A DNA stretch of 64,000 nt from Corynebacterium ciconiae DSM 44920 (GTDB lineage Bacteria; Actinomycetota; Actinomycetes; Mycobacteriales; Mycobacteriaceae). Shown one piece after another: positions 10,015 to 19,559 of this stretch. The first letter of the stretch is position 1. Every line of letters starts with the position of its first letter. The stretch is taken from NCBI RefSeq assembly GCF_030440575.1, contig NZ_CP047189.1, positions 1,550,001 through 1,614,000 on the forward strand, written 5' to 3'. The position numbers and the translations under genes were made by a program. Under the pieces are notes generated by a model, which searched no databases, was not told the DNA's origin, and saw nothing but the letters and a program-made list of their open reading frames with translations.

Positions 10015-10617
10015 ATGGCCGCCTCCCCCTCGCGCTCGACTGTGCGCGATATTTCCTATATTGCGGTGTTTACCGCGTTGATCGTCGTCTTCGCTTTCGT
10101 CACCATCCCCGGCGCTGCGGGCGTGCCGATTGTGTTGCAAAACGCGATCGTGGTGCTCGCAGGGCTCGTGCTGGGCGGACGTCGCGGCTTCTACACGGCG
10201 GGGCTGTTTCTGTTGATCGGCATGTTGGGCTTGCCGGTACTTGCCGGCGGGCGCTCGACTTTGGCCGCGCTCGCCGGGCCAACGATCGGTTATCTTTTCG
10301 GCTATCTGTTTAGCGCCCTCATCGCCGGCTACATCGCCTATACGGCCCGCCCGCGTAATAAGACCAACCTGGTGATCGCGATCAGCTTCGGCGCCTTCGT
10401 CGGTCTGTTGAGCCAGTACCTGCTGGGCGCGGTGGGCCTGTGGCTGCGCGGCGACATGGGCTTTGGTGAGGCCATCGTGATCCACGGCACCTTCCTGCCG
10501 CTCGACGCGGTGAAATTTGTGGCCGCCGCCGCGATTGCCATCGGCGTGCACTCCGCTTTCCCTGATCTCATGGCTGAGGAAAAGCGCCGCCGCGAGTCCA
10601 CCCCCACCACCATCTAG
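10015..10617 (+). CDS. bioY: biotin ECF transporter substrate-binding subunit BioY
   Basis: The S-component that binds biotin in the membrane. The 200-residue protein has about six hydrophobic helices and the BioY-typical segments YIAVFTALIVVFAFV, LGGRRGFYTAGLFLLIGMLGLPVLAGG and a late GDMGFGEAIVIHGTFLPLDAVK. It is the first gene of a bioYMN operon; the next start codon follows the stop directly (TAGATG). The presence of the importer fits the biotin auxotrophy typical of corynebacteria. A GGA ribosome site lies ahead of the ATG. I did not find a convincing BioQ operator upstream. Confidence 0.95.
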   Translation: MAASPSRSTVRDISYIAVFTALIVVFAFVTIPGAAGVPIVLQNAIVVLAGLVLGGRRGFYTAGLFLLIGMLGLPVLAGGRSTLAALAGPTIGYLFGYLFSALIAGYIAYTARPRNKTNLVIAISFGAFVGLLSQYLLGAVGLWLRGDMGFGEAIVIHGTFLPLDAVKFVAAAAIAIGVHSAFPDLMAEEKRRRESTPTTI

Positions 10618-11304
10618 ATGTCGCGGATCGTTTTTTCTCACGCCAGTGTCTCTTTCGATGGCCTCCGGGTACTCGATCCCATCTCCGTAGAGCTGAACGA
10701 GCAGCGCATCGGCATCATTGGTGCTAATGGCGGTGGCAAATCCACCTTTATTCGGCTCATCAATGGCCTCGGCGAGCCAAGTAGCGGATCGGTGAGCGTC
10801 GATGGTTACGAGGTAACCAAACACGGCAAAAAGGTCCGGCGCCAAGTCGGTTATGTTTTCTCCGACGCCGAGAACCAGATCGTGATGCCACGGGTGGAAG
10901 ATGACATTCGTTTTTCGCTGAAGCGCTTGAAACTCAGCACCCAAGAGCGTGACGCTCGCGTGGAGGAAGTGCTGGAGCGCTTCGGGCTGAGCGAATACCG
11001 CGAACACTCTCCACACACCCTGTCAGGCGGGCAGAAACAGCTGCTGGCGCTGGCAGCCGTGCTGGTGATGCGCCCGGAGGTGATCATCGCTGACGAGCCC
11101 ACCACCCTGTTGGATCTGCGCAACCGTGAACAGATCCGCCGCATCTTCGCCGCGCTCAGCCAGCAAGTCATCGTGGTGACCCACGATCTTGGCTTCATTC
11201 GCGACTTCGACCGAGTGTTGTGGATTGATCGCCACACCATTCGCGAGGACGGCCCGCCGGCGGAGGTTATTCCGCACTACGAACGCGCCATGATGGAAAG
11301 CTAG
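10618..11304 (+). CDS. bioM: biotin ECF transporter ATPase BioM
   Basis: The energising ABC ATPase of the biotin importer. It has Walker A GANGGGKST, a Q-loop region (GYVFSDAENQIV), ABC signature LSGGQKQ, Walker B VIIADEPT with the following TLLDLRN D-loop, and the switch histidine in VVTHDL. The 228-residue length is standard. It begins on the ATG touching the bioY stop and is followed at 4 nt by bioN, so the three subunits are made stoichiometrically from one mRNA. Confidence 0.95.
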   Translation: MSRIVFSHASVSFDGLRVLDPISVELNEQRIGIIGANGGGKSTFIRLINGLGEPSSGSVSVDGYEVTKHGKKVRRQVGYVFSDAENQIVMPRVEDDIRFSLKRLKLSTQERDARVEEVLERFGLSEYREHSPHTLSGGQKQLLALAAVLVMRPEVIIADEPTTLLDLRNREQIRRIFAALSQQVIVVTHDLGFIRDFDRVLWIDRHTIREDGPPAEVIPHYERAMMES

Positions 11305-11308
11305 CGCC

Positions 11309-11920
11309 ATGCGCTCAGTGCCACTTAGCGTCTATATCCCCGGCAACACCCCTGTTCACCGCGTCCCGGCCGCGGCGAAGTTTATTGGCCTCATCGTCTT
11401 CGTCATCGCCGCCGCGGTGCTTGCCACCACCCCCACTCGCGCTACCTGCGTCCTCGGGGTTGTGGCCAGCGGGTATCTTCTCGCCCGCATCCCGCTGCGC
11501 GTCGCATGGAATCAGCTGTGGCCGGCGCTGCCGCTGCTGACGATGCTCGGCGGGTTCCAGTGGTGGCAGAACACGCTTATCGACGCCATCACCCTGATGC
11601 TCATGCTCCTCGCCTCTATCGCAGCCGCTGTGCTACTCACCCTCACCACCACGATTGCCGAGATGATGCACTCGCTGGAGACGATGCTCGCTCCTACCGC
11701 CCGGTGGGGTGTGCCGGTAGAAAGCATCAGCTTGGCAATCTCACTCACCATTCGCCTCATCCCACTGCAGCTCAATGCAGTCAACGAGGTACTCGACGCC
11801 CGCAAAGCGCGCGGGGTGGATTTCTCGCTAAGCGCCCTCGGCACCCCGGTGGTTATTCGCTCGATACGCCGCGCTAGAGCTATAGCCGATGCGCTGTGGG
11901 CGCGCGGTGTTGGCGACTAG
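11309..11920 (+). CDS. bioN: biotin ECF transporter T component BioN
   Basis: The transmembrane coupling subunit joining BioY to BioM. The 203-residue protein has several hydrophobic segments and the conserved cytoplasmic coupling motif near the C-terminus (LDARKARGVDF), which is the Ala-Arg-x motif of ECF T proteins. It is the last gene of bioYMN. A strong bidirectional hairpin follows at 11954-11999. One copy of the interspersed GCGTCGATAAGC motif falls inside the gene at 11575-11590 on the opposite strand. Confidence 0.93.
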   Translation: MRSVPLSVYIPGNTPVHRVPAAAKFIGLIVFVIAAAVLATTPTRATCVLGVVASGYLLARIPLRVAWNQLWPALPLLTMLGGFQWWQNTLIDAITLMLMLLASIAAAVLLTLTTTIAEMMHSLETMLAPTARWGVPVESISLAISLTIRLIPLQLNAVNEVLDARKARGVDFSLSALGTPVVIRSIRRARAIADALWARGVGD

Positions 11921-11953
11921 CGAAGAGGCTAGGAGCCGGTCTAAGAAACACGA

Positions 11954-11999
11954 AGGCTGGCCCTCGAGATCACCATGATGGTGCTCAACGGGCCAGCCT
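11954..11999. terminator. bidirectional terminator between bioN and pspA
   Basis: The outer arms AGGCTGGCCC (11954-11963) and GGGCCAGCCT (11990-11999) are perfectly complementary, and an inner stem ATCACCAT/ATGGTG extends the hairpin. It lies between two convergent genes. Confidence 0.75.
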
Positions 12000-12039
12000 A
12001 GGTATCAACCCTGCTACCGCGGCAGGCGAAGTGGTGGTT

Positions 12040-12873
12040 TTATTCGCCGCGGATTTCGCGCATGCGCTGCTGAATAGCGTCGTTGCTCACGGCGTTGTTC
12101 GGCTGCGGTGCCGACTCAATGGACTTGGGAGCAGAACCAGATTCGACGGCGCCGCCGTTCATCTCGGAACGGATCTGCTCGAGGCGGGAGTGACCAGCCA
12201 TCTGCACTCCAGCGGCCTCCACCTCGGCCATGCGACCCTGCACGCTGTTTTCGGCCAGCTCAGCACGGCCCAAGGCGTTGGAGTAGCGGCGCTCGATTTT
12301 CTCACGCACCTGGTCCAGGTTCGGGGTGCTGCCACCGGCGGCGAGGGAGTTCATGGACTCCAGCGACTCGGTAACCTTCTCCTGCATCTTGGCCTGCTCC
12401 AGCTGAGAGAGCAGCTTGGTGCGCTCAGCCACCTTCTGCTGCAGCACCATGGAGTTGCGCTCCACGGCCTTCTTGGCTTGGGTGGCCTGCTGCAGGGCCT
12501 GGTCGTGCAGCTTCTTGGTGTCTTCTACCGACTGCTCGGCGGTAACCAGCTGAGCAGCGAAAGCCTCGGCGGCGTTTTCGTACTCCACAGCCTTGGACTC
12601 ATTGCCTTCTGCACGGGCCTGATCGGCCAGCTTCAGTGCCTGGCGGGTATTGCCCTGCAGCTTCTCGATCTCAGAGAGACGGCGATTCAGCTGCATCTCC
12701 AGCTGGCGCTGGTTGCCAATGACGTTAGCTGCCTGCTGCGAAAGCTCCTGGTGCTGACGCTGGGCTTCCTCAATGGCCTGCTGAATCTGAATCTTCGGAT
12801 CCGCGTTCTCTTCGATCTTCGAATCGAACAGCGCCATCAAGTACTTCCATGCCTTGGTAAAGGGATTAGCCAT
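12040..12873 (-). CDS. pspA: PspA/IM30 family phage-shock protein
   Basis: A peripheral membrane-stress protein of the PspA/Vipp1 family that forms ring- or rod-like assemblies on damaged inner membrane. The 277-residue sequence starts [20 protein letters not shown], matching the amphipathic family N-terminus. It then runs as a long Gln/Glu/Ala-rich coiled coil to about residue 215 before a disordered tail. It lies downstream of clgR on the same strand, the arrangement seen in mycobacteria, where ClgR activates the Psp response. The extra Psp membrane genes of mycobacteria are not adjacent here. Confidence 0.9.
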   Translation of the reverse strand: MANPFTKAWKYLMALFDSKIEENADPKIQIQQAIEEAQRQHQELSQQAANVIGNQRQLEMQLNRRLSEIEKLQGNTRQALKLADQARAEGNESKAVEYENAAEAFAAQLVTAEQSVEDTKKLHDQALQQATQAKKAVERNSMVLQQKVAERTKLLSQLEQAKMQEKVTESLESMNSLAAGGSTPNLDQVREKIERRYSNALGRAELAENSVQGRMAEVEAAGVQMAGHSRLEQIRSEMNGGAVESGSAPKSIESAPQPNNAVSNDAIQQRMREIRGE

Positions 12874-13081
12874 AACGCTTTCTCGTCAGCCTTTCTTGCC
12901 ACACTGTGTTTGTCTGCGCTGATTGTACGTCAGCGCTCACGTAATGCGCGCGGGAATAGCATTTCGCGCGCCCTGTCCATCCGCCATGTCTCTCGCTGGC
13001 GGCTCTACCCTCGCTTGCCACTGCACGCGGCGGCTGTGTATCAGCCACTACGGTCCAAGCAGGGTGGGAATGCGATGCTCT

Positions 13082-13441
13082 CTAGACCTTCGCGAGATCC
13101 GCCTGGGCGGATTCCACGGCCATAGAACCGGCGGCCTCGATGAGCACATCGGCCACCCGCGTGTCTAGGGCGTAGCAGACCGCAGCGAGCAACTCGGAGG
13201 AGACCTCCTTGCGTCCGCGCTCTAGTTCGGAAAGATATCCGGGCGAGACACTCGATGCCTCCGCGAGCTCACGCAAGGTAATGCCCTTGTCGGCGCGGAA
13301 TGACCGCAAGGCTGCCCCGAGAGCCTCGCGCAACAGCGGCTCCTCGGGACGCTTGGCCGCCATGGCCTCTGCATCTGCCGAGTGGGGGCGCACCCCGTGG
13401 GCGCCGAGCGGCTGATCTAAAAGAGCTGTGTAAGTTACCAT
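13082..13441 (-). CDS. clgR: XRE-family transcriptional activator ClgR
   Basis: A helix-turn-helix regulator of Clp protease and envelope-stress genes in actinobacteria. The HTH is clear: [20 protein letters not shown] followed by [20 protein letters not shown] at roughly residues 38-80. The C-terminus ends in Ala/Val residues (ADLAKV), the type of end reported for ClgR proteins degraded by ClpP. The ATG at 13441 is chosen (119 residues); an in-frame ATG at 13522 would add 27 residues that do not match the family. It lies upstream of pspA and downstream of cinA, as in related genera. Confidence 0.85.
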   Translation of the reverse strand: MVTYTALLDQPLGAHGVRPHSADAEAMAAKRPEEPLLREALGAALRSFRADKGITLRELAEASSVSPGYLSELERGRKEVSSELLAAVCYALDTRVADVLIEAAGSMAVESAQADLAKV

Positions 13442-13531
13442 CACTTCTTCTAACGTCTCGTCGACATCTTTTGTTCCCCGTGCCACAATCGCTCTCGCCG
13501 GGCACGCGGTGGTGATGTGCACCCACTGTAG

Positions 13532-14059
13532 CTACTCCCCTACTTCGAGGCGCTTCGGGGCCCAGTCTCCTTCGGCCCGCAACACTTGGCGGGCATAGGC
13601 GAGCACCTCGGCCACTGCCTGTTCGCGGAGTGCTTGTCTGCGCAGCGCCACTGCTGGCGACATTCGCCGCACCCACACCTGAGGTTTAGCGGTGGCCACC
13701 GCCATCCACACCTCGCCCACTGGGTGGCCATCTTGTCTGTCCGGCCCCGCAACACCCGTCAAGGCCAGGGCCATATCGGCACCGCAAGCTGTACGCGCCC
13801 CGCGGGCCATAGCGCTGGCACACTCTGGCGAGATGGGTCCAAAAAGCCGCAGAAGCTGCGGGTCCACGCCGGCGAGTTCACTCTTCAGCTCGGTGGCATA
13901 GGTCACCAGCCCGCCCCGCAATACAGCGGAGGCGCCGCTGATATTGGCAAGGGTGGCGGAGAGCATTCCAGCTGTGAGGGATTCGCACACCGCCAGGGTG
14001 AGCCCGCGGCCACGGAGATCATTTAGCAGCGCCGCGGCGTCGGCATCGAGAGCATCCAC
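13532..14059 (-). CDS. cinA: CinA C-terminal domain protein (nicotinamide-nucleotide amidohydrolase PncC type)
   Basis: A stand-alone CinA C-terminal domain, the family that deamidates nicotinamide mononucleotide. Visible motifs are LTLAVCESLTAGMLSATLA near the N-terminus, GGLVTYATELKSELAGV, and ALALTGVAGPDRQDGHPVGEVWMAVA. The start is uncertain: a GTG at 14059, just past the pgsA stop, gives 175 residues and fits the family. An ATG at 14101 would overlap pgsA by 38 nt. The gene lies between pgsA and clgR in one transcriptional direction. Confidence 0.85.
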   Translation of the reverse strand: MDALDADAAALLNDLRGRGLTLAVCESLTAGMLSATLANISGASAVLRGGLVTYATELKSELAGVDPQLLRLFGPISPECASAMARGARTACGADMALALTGVAGPDRQDGHPVGEVWMAVATAKPQVWVRRMSPAVALRRQALREQAVAEVLAYARQVLRAEGDWAPKRLEVGE

Positions 14060-14063
14060 GGGA

Positions 14064-14690
14064 CTAGTTGGCCTTGCGTTCGTCGATGATGTACTGCACA
14101 CCGGTGACCACAGTGACCACCACCGCCGCCAGCATCAACAGCAAACAGGGGATGTCCATCCAGCCGGGCAGCGGCAGCAGGTACAAGCCCACGGCGAGGG
14201 TTTGCAGAGCGGTCTTGAGCTTGCCGCCCTTGGACGCGGGTATCACCCGCCCACGCCGTAGCTGCACCATCCGCCAGAAGGTAATGCCCAGCTCGCGGAC
14301 AACGATGACGACCGTGATCCACCACGGCAGCATGTCGATGAGATTCAGACACACCAGCGAGGTGATCATCAGCGCCTTATCGGCAATAGGATCGGCAATC
14401 TTGCCGAATTCCGTGATCAGTCCACGCTTACGGGCAATATCACCATCAAGCTTATCGGTGAGCATCAACAGGGCGAACATAGAAAACGCCGCCCACTGCC
14501 AGCCATTGTTATCTCCTTGGCTGGTCAGCACGAGCCACGCGAAGGCGGGCACGAAAATAATGCGCAGCGAAGTCAATACATTAGGCAGATTGAAATTCGA
14601 GGGGCGCTGCGCGGAGCTGCCTGCCGGGGCGGTGTTGCTACGGTCCTTCACGCCTTCAACCCTACCCTGCGAGCCATGTTTTGAAACCAT
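14064..14690 (-). CDS. pgsA: CDP-diacylglycerol--glycerol-3-phosphate 3-phosphatidyltransferase
   Basis: Makes phosphatidylglycerophosphate in the membrane. The CDP-alcohol phosphotransferase signature D-x2-D-G-x2-A-R-x8-G-x3-D-x3-D is complete at residues 79-104 (DKLDGDIARKRGLITEFGKI, then the two remaining aspartates). Hydrophobic helices flank it, and the first 30 residues are a polar extension. The 208-residue length fits. The paralogue serving phosphatidylinositol synthesis is typically elsewhere, so this is the PgsA2-type gene beside cinA. Confidence 0.92.
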   Translation of the reverse strand: MVSKHGSQGRVEGVKDRSNTAPAGSSAQRPSNFNLPNVLTSLRIIFVPAFAWLVLTSQGDNNGWQWAAFSMFALLMLTDKLDGDIARKRGLITEFGKIADPIADKALMITSLVCLNLIDMLPWWITVVIVVRELGITFWRMVQLRRGRVIPASKGGKLKTALQTLAVGLYLLPLPGWMDIPCLLLMLAAVVVTVVTGVQYIIDERKAN

Positions 14691-14760
14691 GATGGTTTGT
14701 CACCTCGTACTCTCCCCAGCTACCTCAGTGCCCTCTCGTTGCTTGTCTAGGCACCGAGGC

Positions 14761-14776
14761 GCTTATCGACGCCACC
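14761..14776 (-). repeat. interspersed 16-bp motif, exact intergenic copy
   Basis: On the minus strand this reads GGTGGCGTCGATAAGC, identical to the copy at 9819. It lies between the pgsA start and the terC stop. Confidence 0.8.
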
Positions 14777-14807
14777 TCGCACCATCACCCACACCGAGCT
14801 GAAGTTC

Positions 14808-15911
14808 TTAGCGGCCCGGTGTGTCTTCATTCGCACGGCGGGCGGAAGCAGTCTCGCCAGGATGAGCCTGGGCCTCCGCGGAGGTCTCGTCTTCTTTGCC
14901 CAGCAACTTATCGGTGGAAATCGCCACCGCTCCTTGGGCGAGGTCGCGCTTGCCCTTGATCCAGGAAGCCAGGATCGTCACCACCAGTACACCGACGATG
15001 AAAGCCAAGGAGACCCACGTGCCGATCTCGGGGACATGGACGTCCTCGCCACCATTGATGAATGCCAGATTGTTTTCGTGCAGTGCGTGCAGGATGAGCT
15101 TCACGCCAATGAACGCCAAGATGATACCGAGGCCGTAGGCGAGGTAGACGAGGCGATCCAGCAAACCGTCGAGCAGGAAGTACATCTGACGCAGGCCCAT
15201 CAAGGCGAGGGCATTGGCGGTAAAGACAATGTAGGCCTCGTTGGTCAGGCCGTAGATGGCGGGGATGGAGTCGAAGGCGAACATCACATCGATGAAGCCA
15301 ATGGCCACCAATGCCACCGCCATGGGGGTAAAGAAGCGCTTGCCGTTGATGCGGGCCGTCATCTTATCCCCGTTGTACTCATCCGTCATAGGGATGAACT
15401 TCCGTGTGAAGCGGATGATTGCCATGTCCGAGGGATCGGTGTCTGGTTCATCCTTGGCTTCATCCCACACGGTCTTCGCCGCGGTGTAGAGCAGGAAGAT
15501 ACCGAAGAGGTAGAAGATGTCCGACCACGCATTGATGGCCGCCGCACCGATAAGAATGAAAACGGTACGAAAGACCAGCGCCATAGCAATACCAAAGAGC
15601 AGTACCTTTTGCTGGTATTTGCGCGGAATACTGAAAGTTCCGATGATCAGCGCAAAGACAAAGAGGTTATCCACGCTCAATGCTTTTTCGGTGACATAGC
15701 CAGAGAGGAACTCAAGCCCGCGTTGATGATCCCAGAACAGCCACACGAAGCCGCCAAAAAGCAGGGCGAGCACCACATAGAAGGCGGTCCAAAAACCGGC
15801 TTCCTTCATGCTCGGCTCGTGCGGAGTCTTTACGTGGGTGAGAAAGTCGAATGCGATGAAGGCGATCACGATTACGGCCGTGAGTGCCCACACCCAGAAA
15901 GGCACATGCAT
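14808..15911 (-). CDS. terC: TerC-family membrane protein, probable manganese exporter
   Basis: A 367-residue integral membrane protein with about nine hydrophobic helices and TerC hallmarks: FLSGYVTEKALSVDNLFVFALI with its acidic residues, and a second acidic pair in VALVAIGFIDVMFAFDSIPA. TerC-family proteins such as Alx/MeeF export Mn2+. That role is strongly supported here by a yybP-ykoY (Mn2+) riboswitch in the leader. The ribosome site GGAGGT lies 8 nt before the ATG and is part of the switch. The C-terminal 40 residues form a polar tail. It is downstream of ftsK but has its own promoter. Confidence 0.93.
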   Translation of the reverse strand: MHVPFWVWALTAVIVIAFIAFDFLTHVKTPHEPSMKEAGFWTAFYVVLALLFGGFVWLFWDHQRGLEFLSGYVTEKALSVDNLFVFALIIGTFSIPRKYQQKVLLFGIAMALVFRTVFILIGAAAINAWSDIFYLFGIFLLYTAAKTVWDEAKDEPDTDPSDMAIIRFTRKFIPMTDEYNGDKMTARINGKRFFTPMAVALVAIGFIDVMFAFDSIPAIYGLTNEAYIVFTANALALMGLRQMYFLLDGLLDRLVYLAYGLGIILAFIGVKLILHALHENNLAFINGGEDVHVPEIGTWVSLAFIVGVLVVTILASWIKGKRDLAQGAVAISTDKLLGKEDETSAEAQAHPGETASARRANEDTPGR

Positions 15912-15919
15912 ATGTACAA

Positions 15920-16060
15920 ACCTCCGGTGCGATAAGTAGTTACGTACCGGAGGTCTCCCCCACCGCGTGGTGGGCTGGCGGGACCGGGGCTACTGCACCA
16001 GATTGCGGTGCAGCGGCGGCCGTGTTGACGATCACCGCCATTTCAGGGGTACTCCCCTCC
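15920..16060 (-). ncRNA. yybP-ykoY manganese riboswitch controlling terC
   Basis: Reading toward terC, GGAGGGGAGTA (16060-16050), GATCGTCAACACGG and GGGGAGACCTCC match the conserved blocks of the yybP-ykoY RNA (GGGGAGUA, GUCGUCA, GCAAGACC). Helix P1 pairs GGAGG (16060-16056) with CCTCC (15953-15949). An internal hairpin CTGCACC/GGTGCAG and another, CCCACC/GGTGGG, are visible. The 3' P1 strand can alternatively pair, as ACCTCCGGT (15954-15946), with ACCGGAGGT (15928-15920), which contains the terC ribosome site. So ligand-bound P1 should free the ribosome site and turn translation on. Confidence 0.85.
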
Positions 16061-16074
16061 ATGACGGGAACCAC

Positions 16075-16080
16075 TATATA
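16075..16080 (-). promoter_or_regulatory. -10 box of the terC transcript
   Basis: TATATA on the minus strand, directly after the ftsK terminator and about 15 nt ahead of riboswitch helix P1. It would start the RNA just upstream of the aptamer. Confidence 0.5.
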
Positions 16081-16086
16081 CGAAAA

Positions 16087-16118
16087 GCCCGCACACACCG
16101 ATGTTGATGCGTACGGGC
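16087..16118 (-). terminator. terminator after ftsK
   Basis: On the minus strand the arms GCCCGTACGCA and TGTGTGCGGGC pair over 11 positions (two G-U), followed by TTTTCG. It separates ftsK from the terC promoter and riboswitch. Confidence 0.7.
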
Positions 16119-16128
16119 CTGATTCCCG

Positions 16129-19100
16129 CTAGAACACCCCGCCCGTGGGATTGGCCTCCACGGTGTTGACCGCGGTGTCGTCCTCTTCCTTGGGAGCCTC
16201 GGCGGGATCGGCACCCTTAATCATCCACAAAATTGTGTCCAACTCTTCGGGCTTGACCAGCACCTCGCGGGCCTTCGAACCTTCGGAGGGGCCCACCACC
16301 CCACGGGTTTCCATCAGGTCCATGAGACGCCCTGCCTTGGCAAAGCCAATACGCAGCTTGCGCTGCAGCATCGAGGTCGAACCCACCTGTGCGGTCACCA
16401 CCAGCTCCACGGCCTCGAGCAGATCCTCAAGGTCGTTGCCGATATCGGGATCGATGTCCTTGCTGGCCTCGGCGGACTTATCGTCGGTCACGCCCTCGGT
16501 GTATTCGGGCTCGGCCTGTGCCTTGGCTGCATCCACCACAGCTTGGACCTCTTCGTCGGTGACGTAGGCGCCCTGGATACGCTGCGGCTTGCCAGCTCCC
16601 TGCGGGATGAACAAGCCATCGCCCATACCGATGAGTTTCTCGGCGCCGCCCTGGTCCAAGATCACGCGCGAATCGGTAAGCGAGGAGGTGGCGAAGGCCA
16701 AACGGGAGGGCACATTGGTCTTGATCAAACCGGTCACCACGTCCACCGAGGGGCGCTGGGTGGCCAGCACCAAGTGGATGCCGGCTGCACGGGCCTTCTG
16801 GGTGATGCGCACAATCGATTCCTCGATCTCCTTCGGTGCGGTCATCATCAAATCGGCGAGCTCGTCCACCACACACACGATGTAGGGATAGGGCTCGACT
16901 ACCCGCTCGGACCCCAAGGGCGCTTGGTAGGCACCAGTCTTGACCTTGCGGTTGAAGTCCTTGATGTGGCGCACGCGCGCAGCCTTCATGTCCTGGTAGC
17001 GCTGCTCCATCTCATCCACCAGCCACTGCAGGGCGGCGGCCGCCTTCTTCGGCTGGGTGATGATCGGGGTGATCAAGTGCGGAATGCCCTCATAGGGAGT
17101 CAGCTCCACCATCTTCGGATCCACCAAGATCAGGCGCACGTCCTCTGGGGTAGCTCGGGTGAGCAACGACACCAGCAGAGAGTTAACGAAGGCCGACTTA
17201 CCAGAGCCGGTAGAGCCAGCAACCAGCAGGTGGGGCATCTTCTGCACTGAGTGAGAAACAAAATCTCCCTCAATGTTTTTACCCAAGCCGATAACCATCG
17301 GGTCTGGGTTGTTGTGCGTCTCTGGGGCGCTGAGAACGTCCGCCAGGTGCACCATTTCACGATCGGAGTTCGGCACCTCGATACCCACCGCAGACTTGCC
17401 GGGGATCGGGGTAAGCAAACGCACGTTATCGGTGGCTGCCGCATAGGCCAAGTTGGACTGCAGGTTAGTCACCTTCGAGACCTTCACACCTGGGCCCAGC
17501 TCCACCTCGTAGCGGGTGACTGTGGGGCCACGGGAGAATCCTGTGACATGGGCATCCACCTTGAACTCGCTGAAGACATCCGTGATGGCCTCGATCATGC
17601 GATCATTGGCCGCCGAGCGAGTCTTCGGCGCACTGCCAGGCACGAGCAGATCGGTGGAGGGCAGCTCATAGTCGCTGTCTTCTTCCACCACCGGTTCCGC
17701 AACCGGCGCCGGTGGCGGAGGAGTCTTTGTGGCCAGCTCGCTACGGGGAGTCGAAGCTGGGATTGCCGATGGATCTACCTTTGGGGAGGAATCGACAGGC
17801 TCAGGCTTCTCAGGTTCCTCAGACGCAGCAGGAGCAGCGGCAGGAGCGGGCGCCTCAGGGGCTGCCGGGCGCGGGGTGCGGGCAGCAGTGCGAGCCGCAG
17901 CGGTGCGCACCACGGCATCGTGCGAGCGTTGGACAGCATCCTCGCTCTGCTCGCGAGCTACTGCGTAATCCTCGTCCTCATAGTCGTAGCTAGCTTCCTC
18001 GGCACTATCTGCGTCGCTGCTCGCACCGATTGCAGCAAACGAGGAGGTGCTTTCGGGATCACTCGGGGTGTAATCACGCGGCAGTACGGCGGTCGGTTCC
18101 GCCTCTGCACCAGGGCTCTCAGGCTCAACGCTACGGCCGGTGTATTCAGAATCGATGCGGGGGCGCGGCGCGCTCACTGGCCGAGGCGCAGGCCGACGAC
18201 CCGACGATACGCTTCGACGCGGCAGAGCCGCACTGTCTCGCTCGCGGTCGATGTCTCGGCGCGGGCGATAGTGGGCGGAGTCATCCACCAACGGGCCATG
18301 CGAAGCAGCATCCTCGGATTCGGGCTGCGAGGGGGCGTCGATAAGCAATTCCTCCGGCTCATCGCGTCCGAGTTGTTCGCGAATCCAGGTGGAGCAAATA
18401 TCGACGAATTCGCGCACGCTGATGTCGGTGACACGCAGCGCGCCGTAGATGATGATGAGGGTGAGGATCGGCACCGCCACATAAGGAGTAAAGCCTAGAG
18501 CCAAGACTCCACCGAGCAGAGTACCGATGATGCCGCCGGAATCTGCCCGGCCGGCGGTGGTGGTGGGCTGGCCGGAGAAGATGTGGATCTGGCCCAGCAT
18601 GCCGGCCAAGATCAGAGCGGTTCCTAGGGATACTCGCAGCCGGTGGGTGGGCTTGGGGAAAGTGCCAAGCATCACGACCACGGCGAGCGCAATGAGCGCC
18701 ACGGGCAGCAGATGTGCGCCGGCGCCGATGAGCCACTGGCTCGAGCCGGCGATCACGCGCCCAACGGGCCCTGCCACGTTAAACCACATGGAGGCAGCAA
18801 TCACCGCGGCCACCCCCACCAGGCTCAGCCCGATGCCATCGGAGTGCCGTTCAATAAAGTCCTCGCCGGAAGCTGCGGCGGGGCTAGGGGAATCCTGCTC
18901 GGAGTCGCGCTTATCCTCGTCCGAATCGGAGGTTCGAAGCGTTCGGGACGAACGCGGAGTCGCGGTGTAGCTGGTGGAATCGGATTCATCCAGCGGATAG
19001 GCCTCGTGTGGGGTGCGGGCGCGACGCATCACCGTGGTCTCCTGCTCGGCCTCATCCACAGCTCCGGCCTGTTCAGCCTTCTCAGCAGCCTTGGCGGCCT

Positions 19101-19431
19101 TGGCAGCCTTCCGTTGCTGTGAGCGCTCGGCCATACGAGCCTTGCTTTGGGCGAACTTCGCCCCCATACCGCGGGTAGCACTCGCCGTAGCGCTCGCCAT
19201 AGCGGACACACCTTGGCCTACCGCCACGAGTGCACTACCGGTGCGTTCACCGGAGCTTTCCGCAGCTCGATAGGCAGGATGGGTGGAGGTAGTTACCACG
19301 GGCATGGACCGGGTAGAGCCGCCCGAGCGCGAAGAACGCCCAGTGCTCGAACTACGGCCTGGGCGCGAGGTAGAGCTTGCGGGGCGCTTCTTCTTCCTCC
19401 GGGAAGATCCGGTTTGGCTCGTGACAGTCAT
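16129..19431 (-). CDS. ftsK: DNA translocase FtsK
   Basis: A septal DNA pump that clears and sorts chromosome ends at division. The 1100-residue protein has a long Ser/Arg/Ala-rich N-terminus (about 200 residues). Membrane helices follow at about 205-350, then a Pro/Ala/Glu linker to about 600. The RecA-like motor has Walker [10 protein letters not shown] near residue 740 and Walker [16 protein letters not shown]-terminal winged-helix gamma domain ([22 protein letters not shown]) recognises KOPS. The N-terminal low-complexity region is longer than in E. coli relatives but common in corynebacteria. A copy of the interspersed motif lies in the linker at 18331-18346. Confidence 0.96.
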   Translation of the reverse strand: MTVTSQTGSSRRKKKRPASSTSRPGRSSSTGRSSRSGGSTRSMPVVTTSTHPAYRAAESSGERTGSALVAVGQGVSAMASATASATRGMGAKFAQSKARMAERSQQRKAAKAAKAAEKAEQAGAVDEAEQETTVMRRARTPHEAYPLDESDSTSYTATPRSSRTLRTSDSDEDKRDSEQDSPSPAAASGEDFIERHSDGIGLSLVGVAAVIAASMWFNVAGPVGRVIAGSSQWLIGAGAHLLPVALIALAVVVMLGTFPKPTHRLRVSLGTALILAGMLGQIHIFSGQPTTTAGRADSGGIIGTLLGGVLALGFTPYVAVPILTLIIIYGALRVTDISVREFVDICSTWIREQLGRDEPEELLIDAPSQPESEDAASHGPLVDDSAHYRPRRDIDRERDSAALPRRSVSSGRRPAPRPVSAPRPRIDSEYTGRSVEPESPGAEAEPTAVLPRDYTPSDPESTSSFAAIGASSDADSAEEASYDYEDEDYAVAREQSEDAVQRSHDAVVRTAAARTAARTPRPAAPEAPAPAAAPAASEEPEKPEPVDSSPKVDPSAIPASTPRSELATKTPPPPAPVAEPVVEEDSDYELPSTDLLVPGSAPKTRSAANDRMIEAITDVFSEFKVDAHVTGFSRGPTVTRYEVELGPGVKVSKVTNLQSNLAYAAATDNVRLLTPIPGKSAVGIEVPNSDREMVHLADVLSAPETHNNPDPMVIGLGKNIEGDFVSHSVQKMPHLLVAGSTGSGKSAFVNSLLVSLLTRATPEDVRLILVDPKMVELTPYEGIPHLITPIITQPKKAAAALQWLVDEMEQRYQDMKAARVRHIKDFNRKVKTGAYQAPLGSERVVEPYPYIVCVVDELADLMMTAPKEIEESIVRITQKARAAGIHLVLATQRPSVDVVTGLIKTNVPSRLAFATSSLTDSRVILDQGGAEKLIGMGDGLFIPQGAGKPQRIQGAYVTDEEVQAVVDAAKAQAEPEYTEGVTDDKSAEASKDIDPDIGNDLEDLLEAVELVVTAQVGSTSMLQRKLRIGFAKAGRLMDLMETRGVVGPSEGSKAREVLVKPEELDTILWMIKGADPAEAPKEEDDTAVNTVEANPTGGVF

Positions 19432-19559
19432 GCGTTTCAGTCTATCCCCTCACACCCCTGTAGTCACAGCAGCAACACGGCCCCTCAGCGCGATCATGGC
19501 ACACAAGGTACTACCCCACCCACAAGAGCCGCCTGCACTCTTCTTCGTGGAGAAGCAAA

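Noticed and set aside
11896..13125. A 409-codon plus-strand frame opposite pspA/clgR, and similar long frames opposite infB (40706-42601), mqo (56916-58454) and rnj (20209-21804)
   Set aside because: They are antisense shadows of recognised genes in high-G+C DNA, lack ribosome sites and encode His/Leu/Gly-rich sequences without family resemblance.
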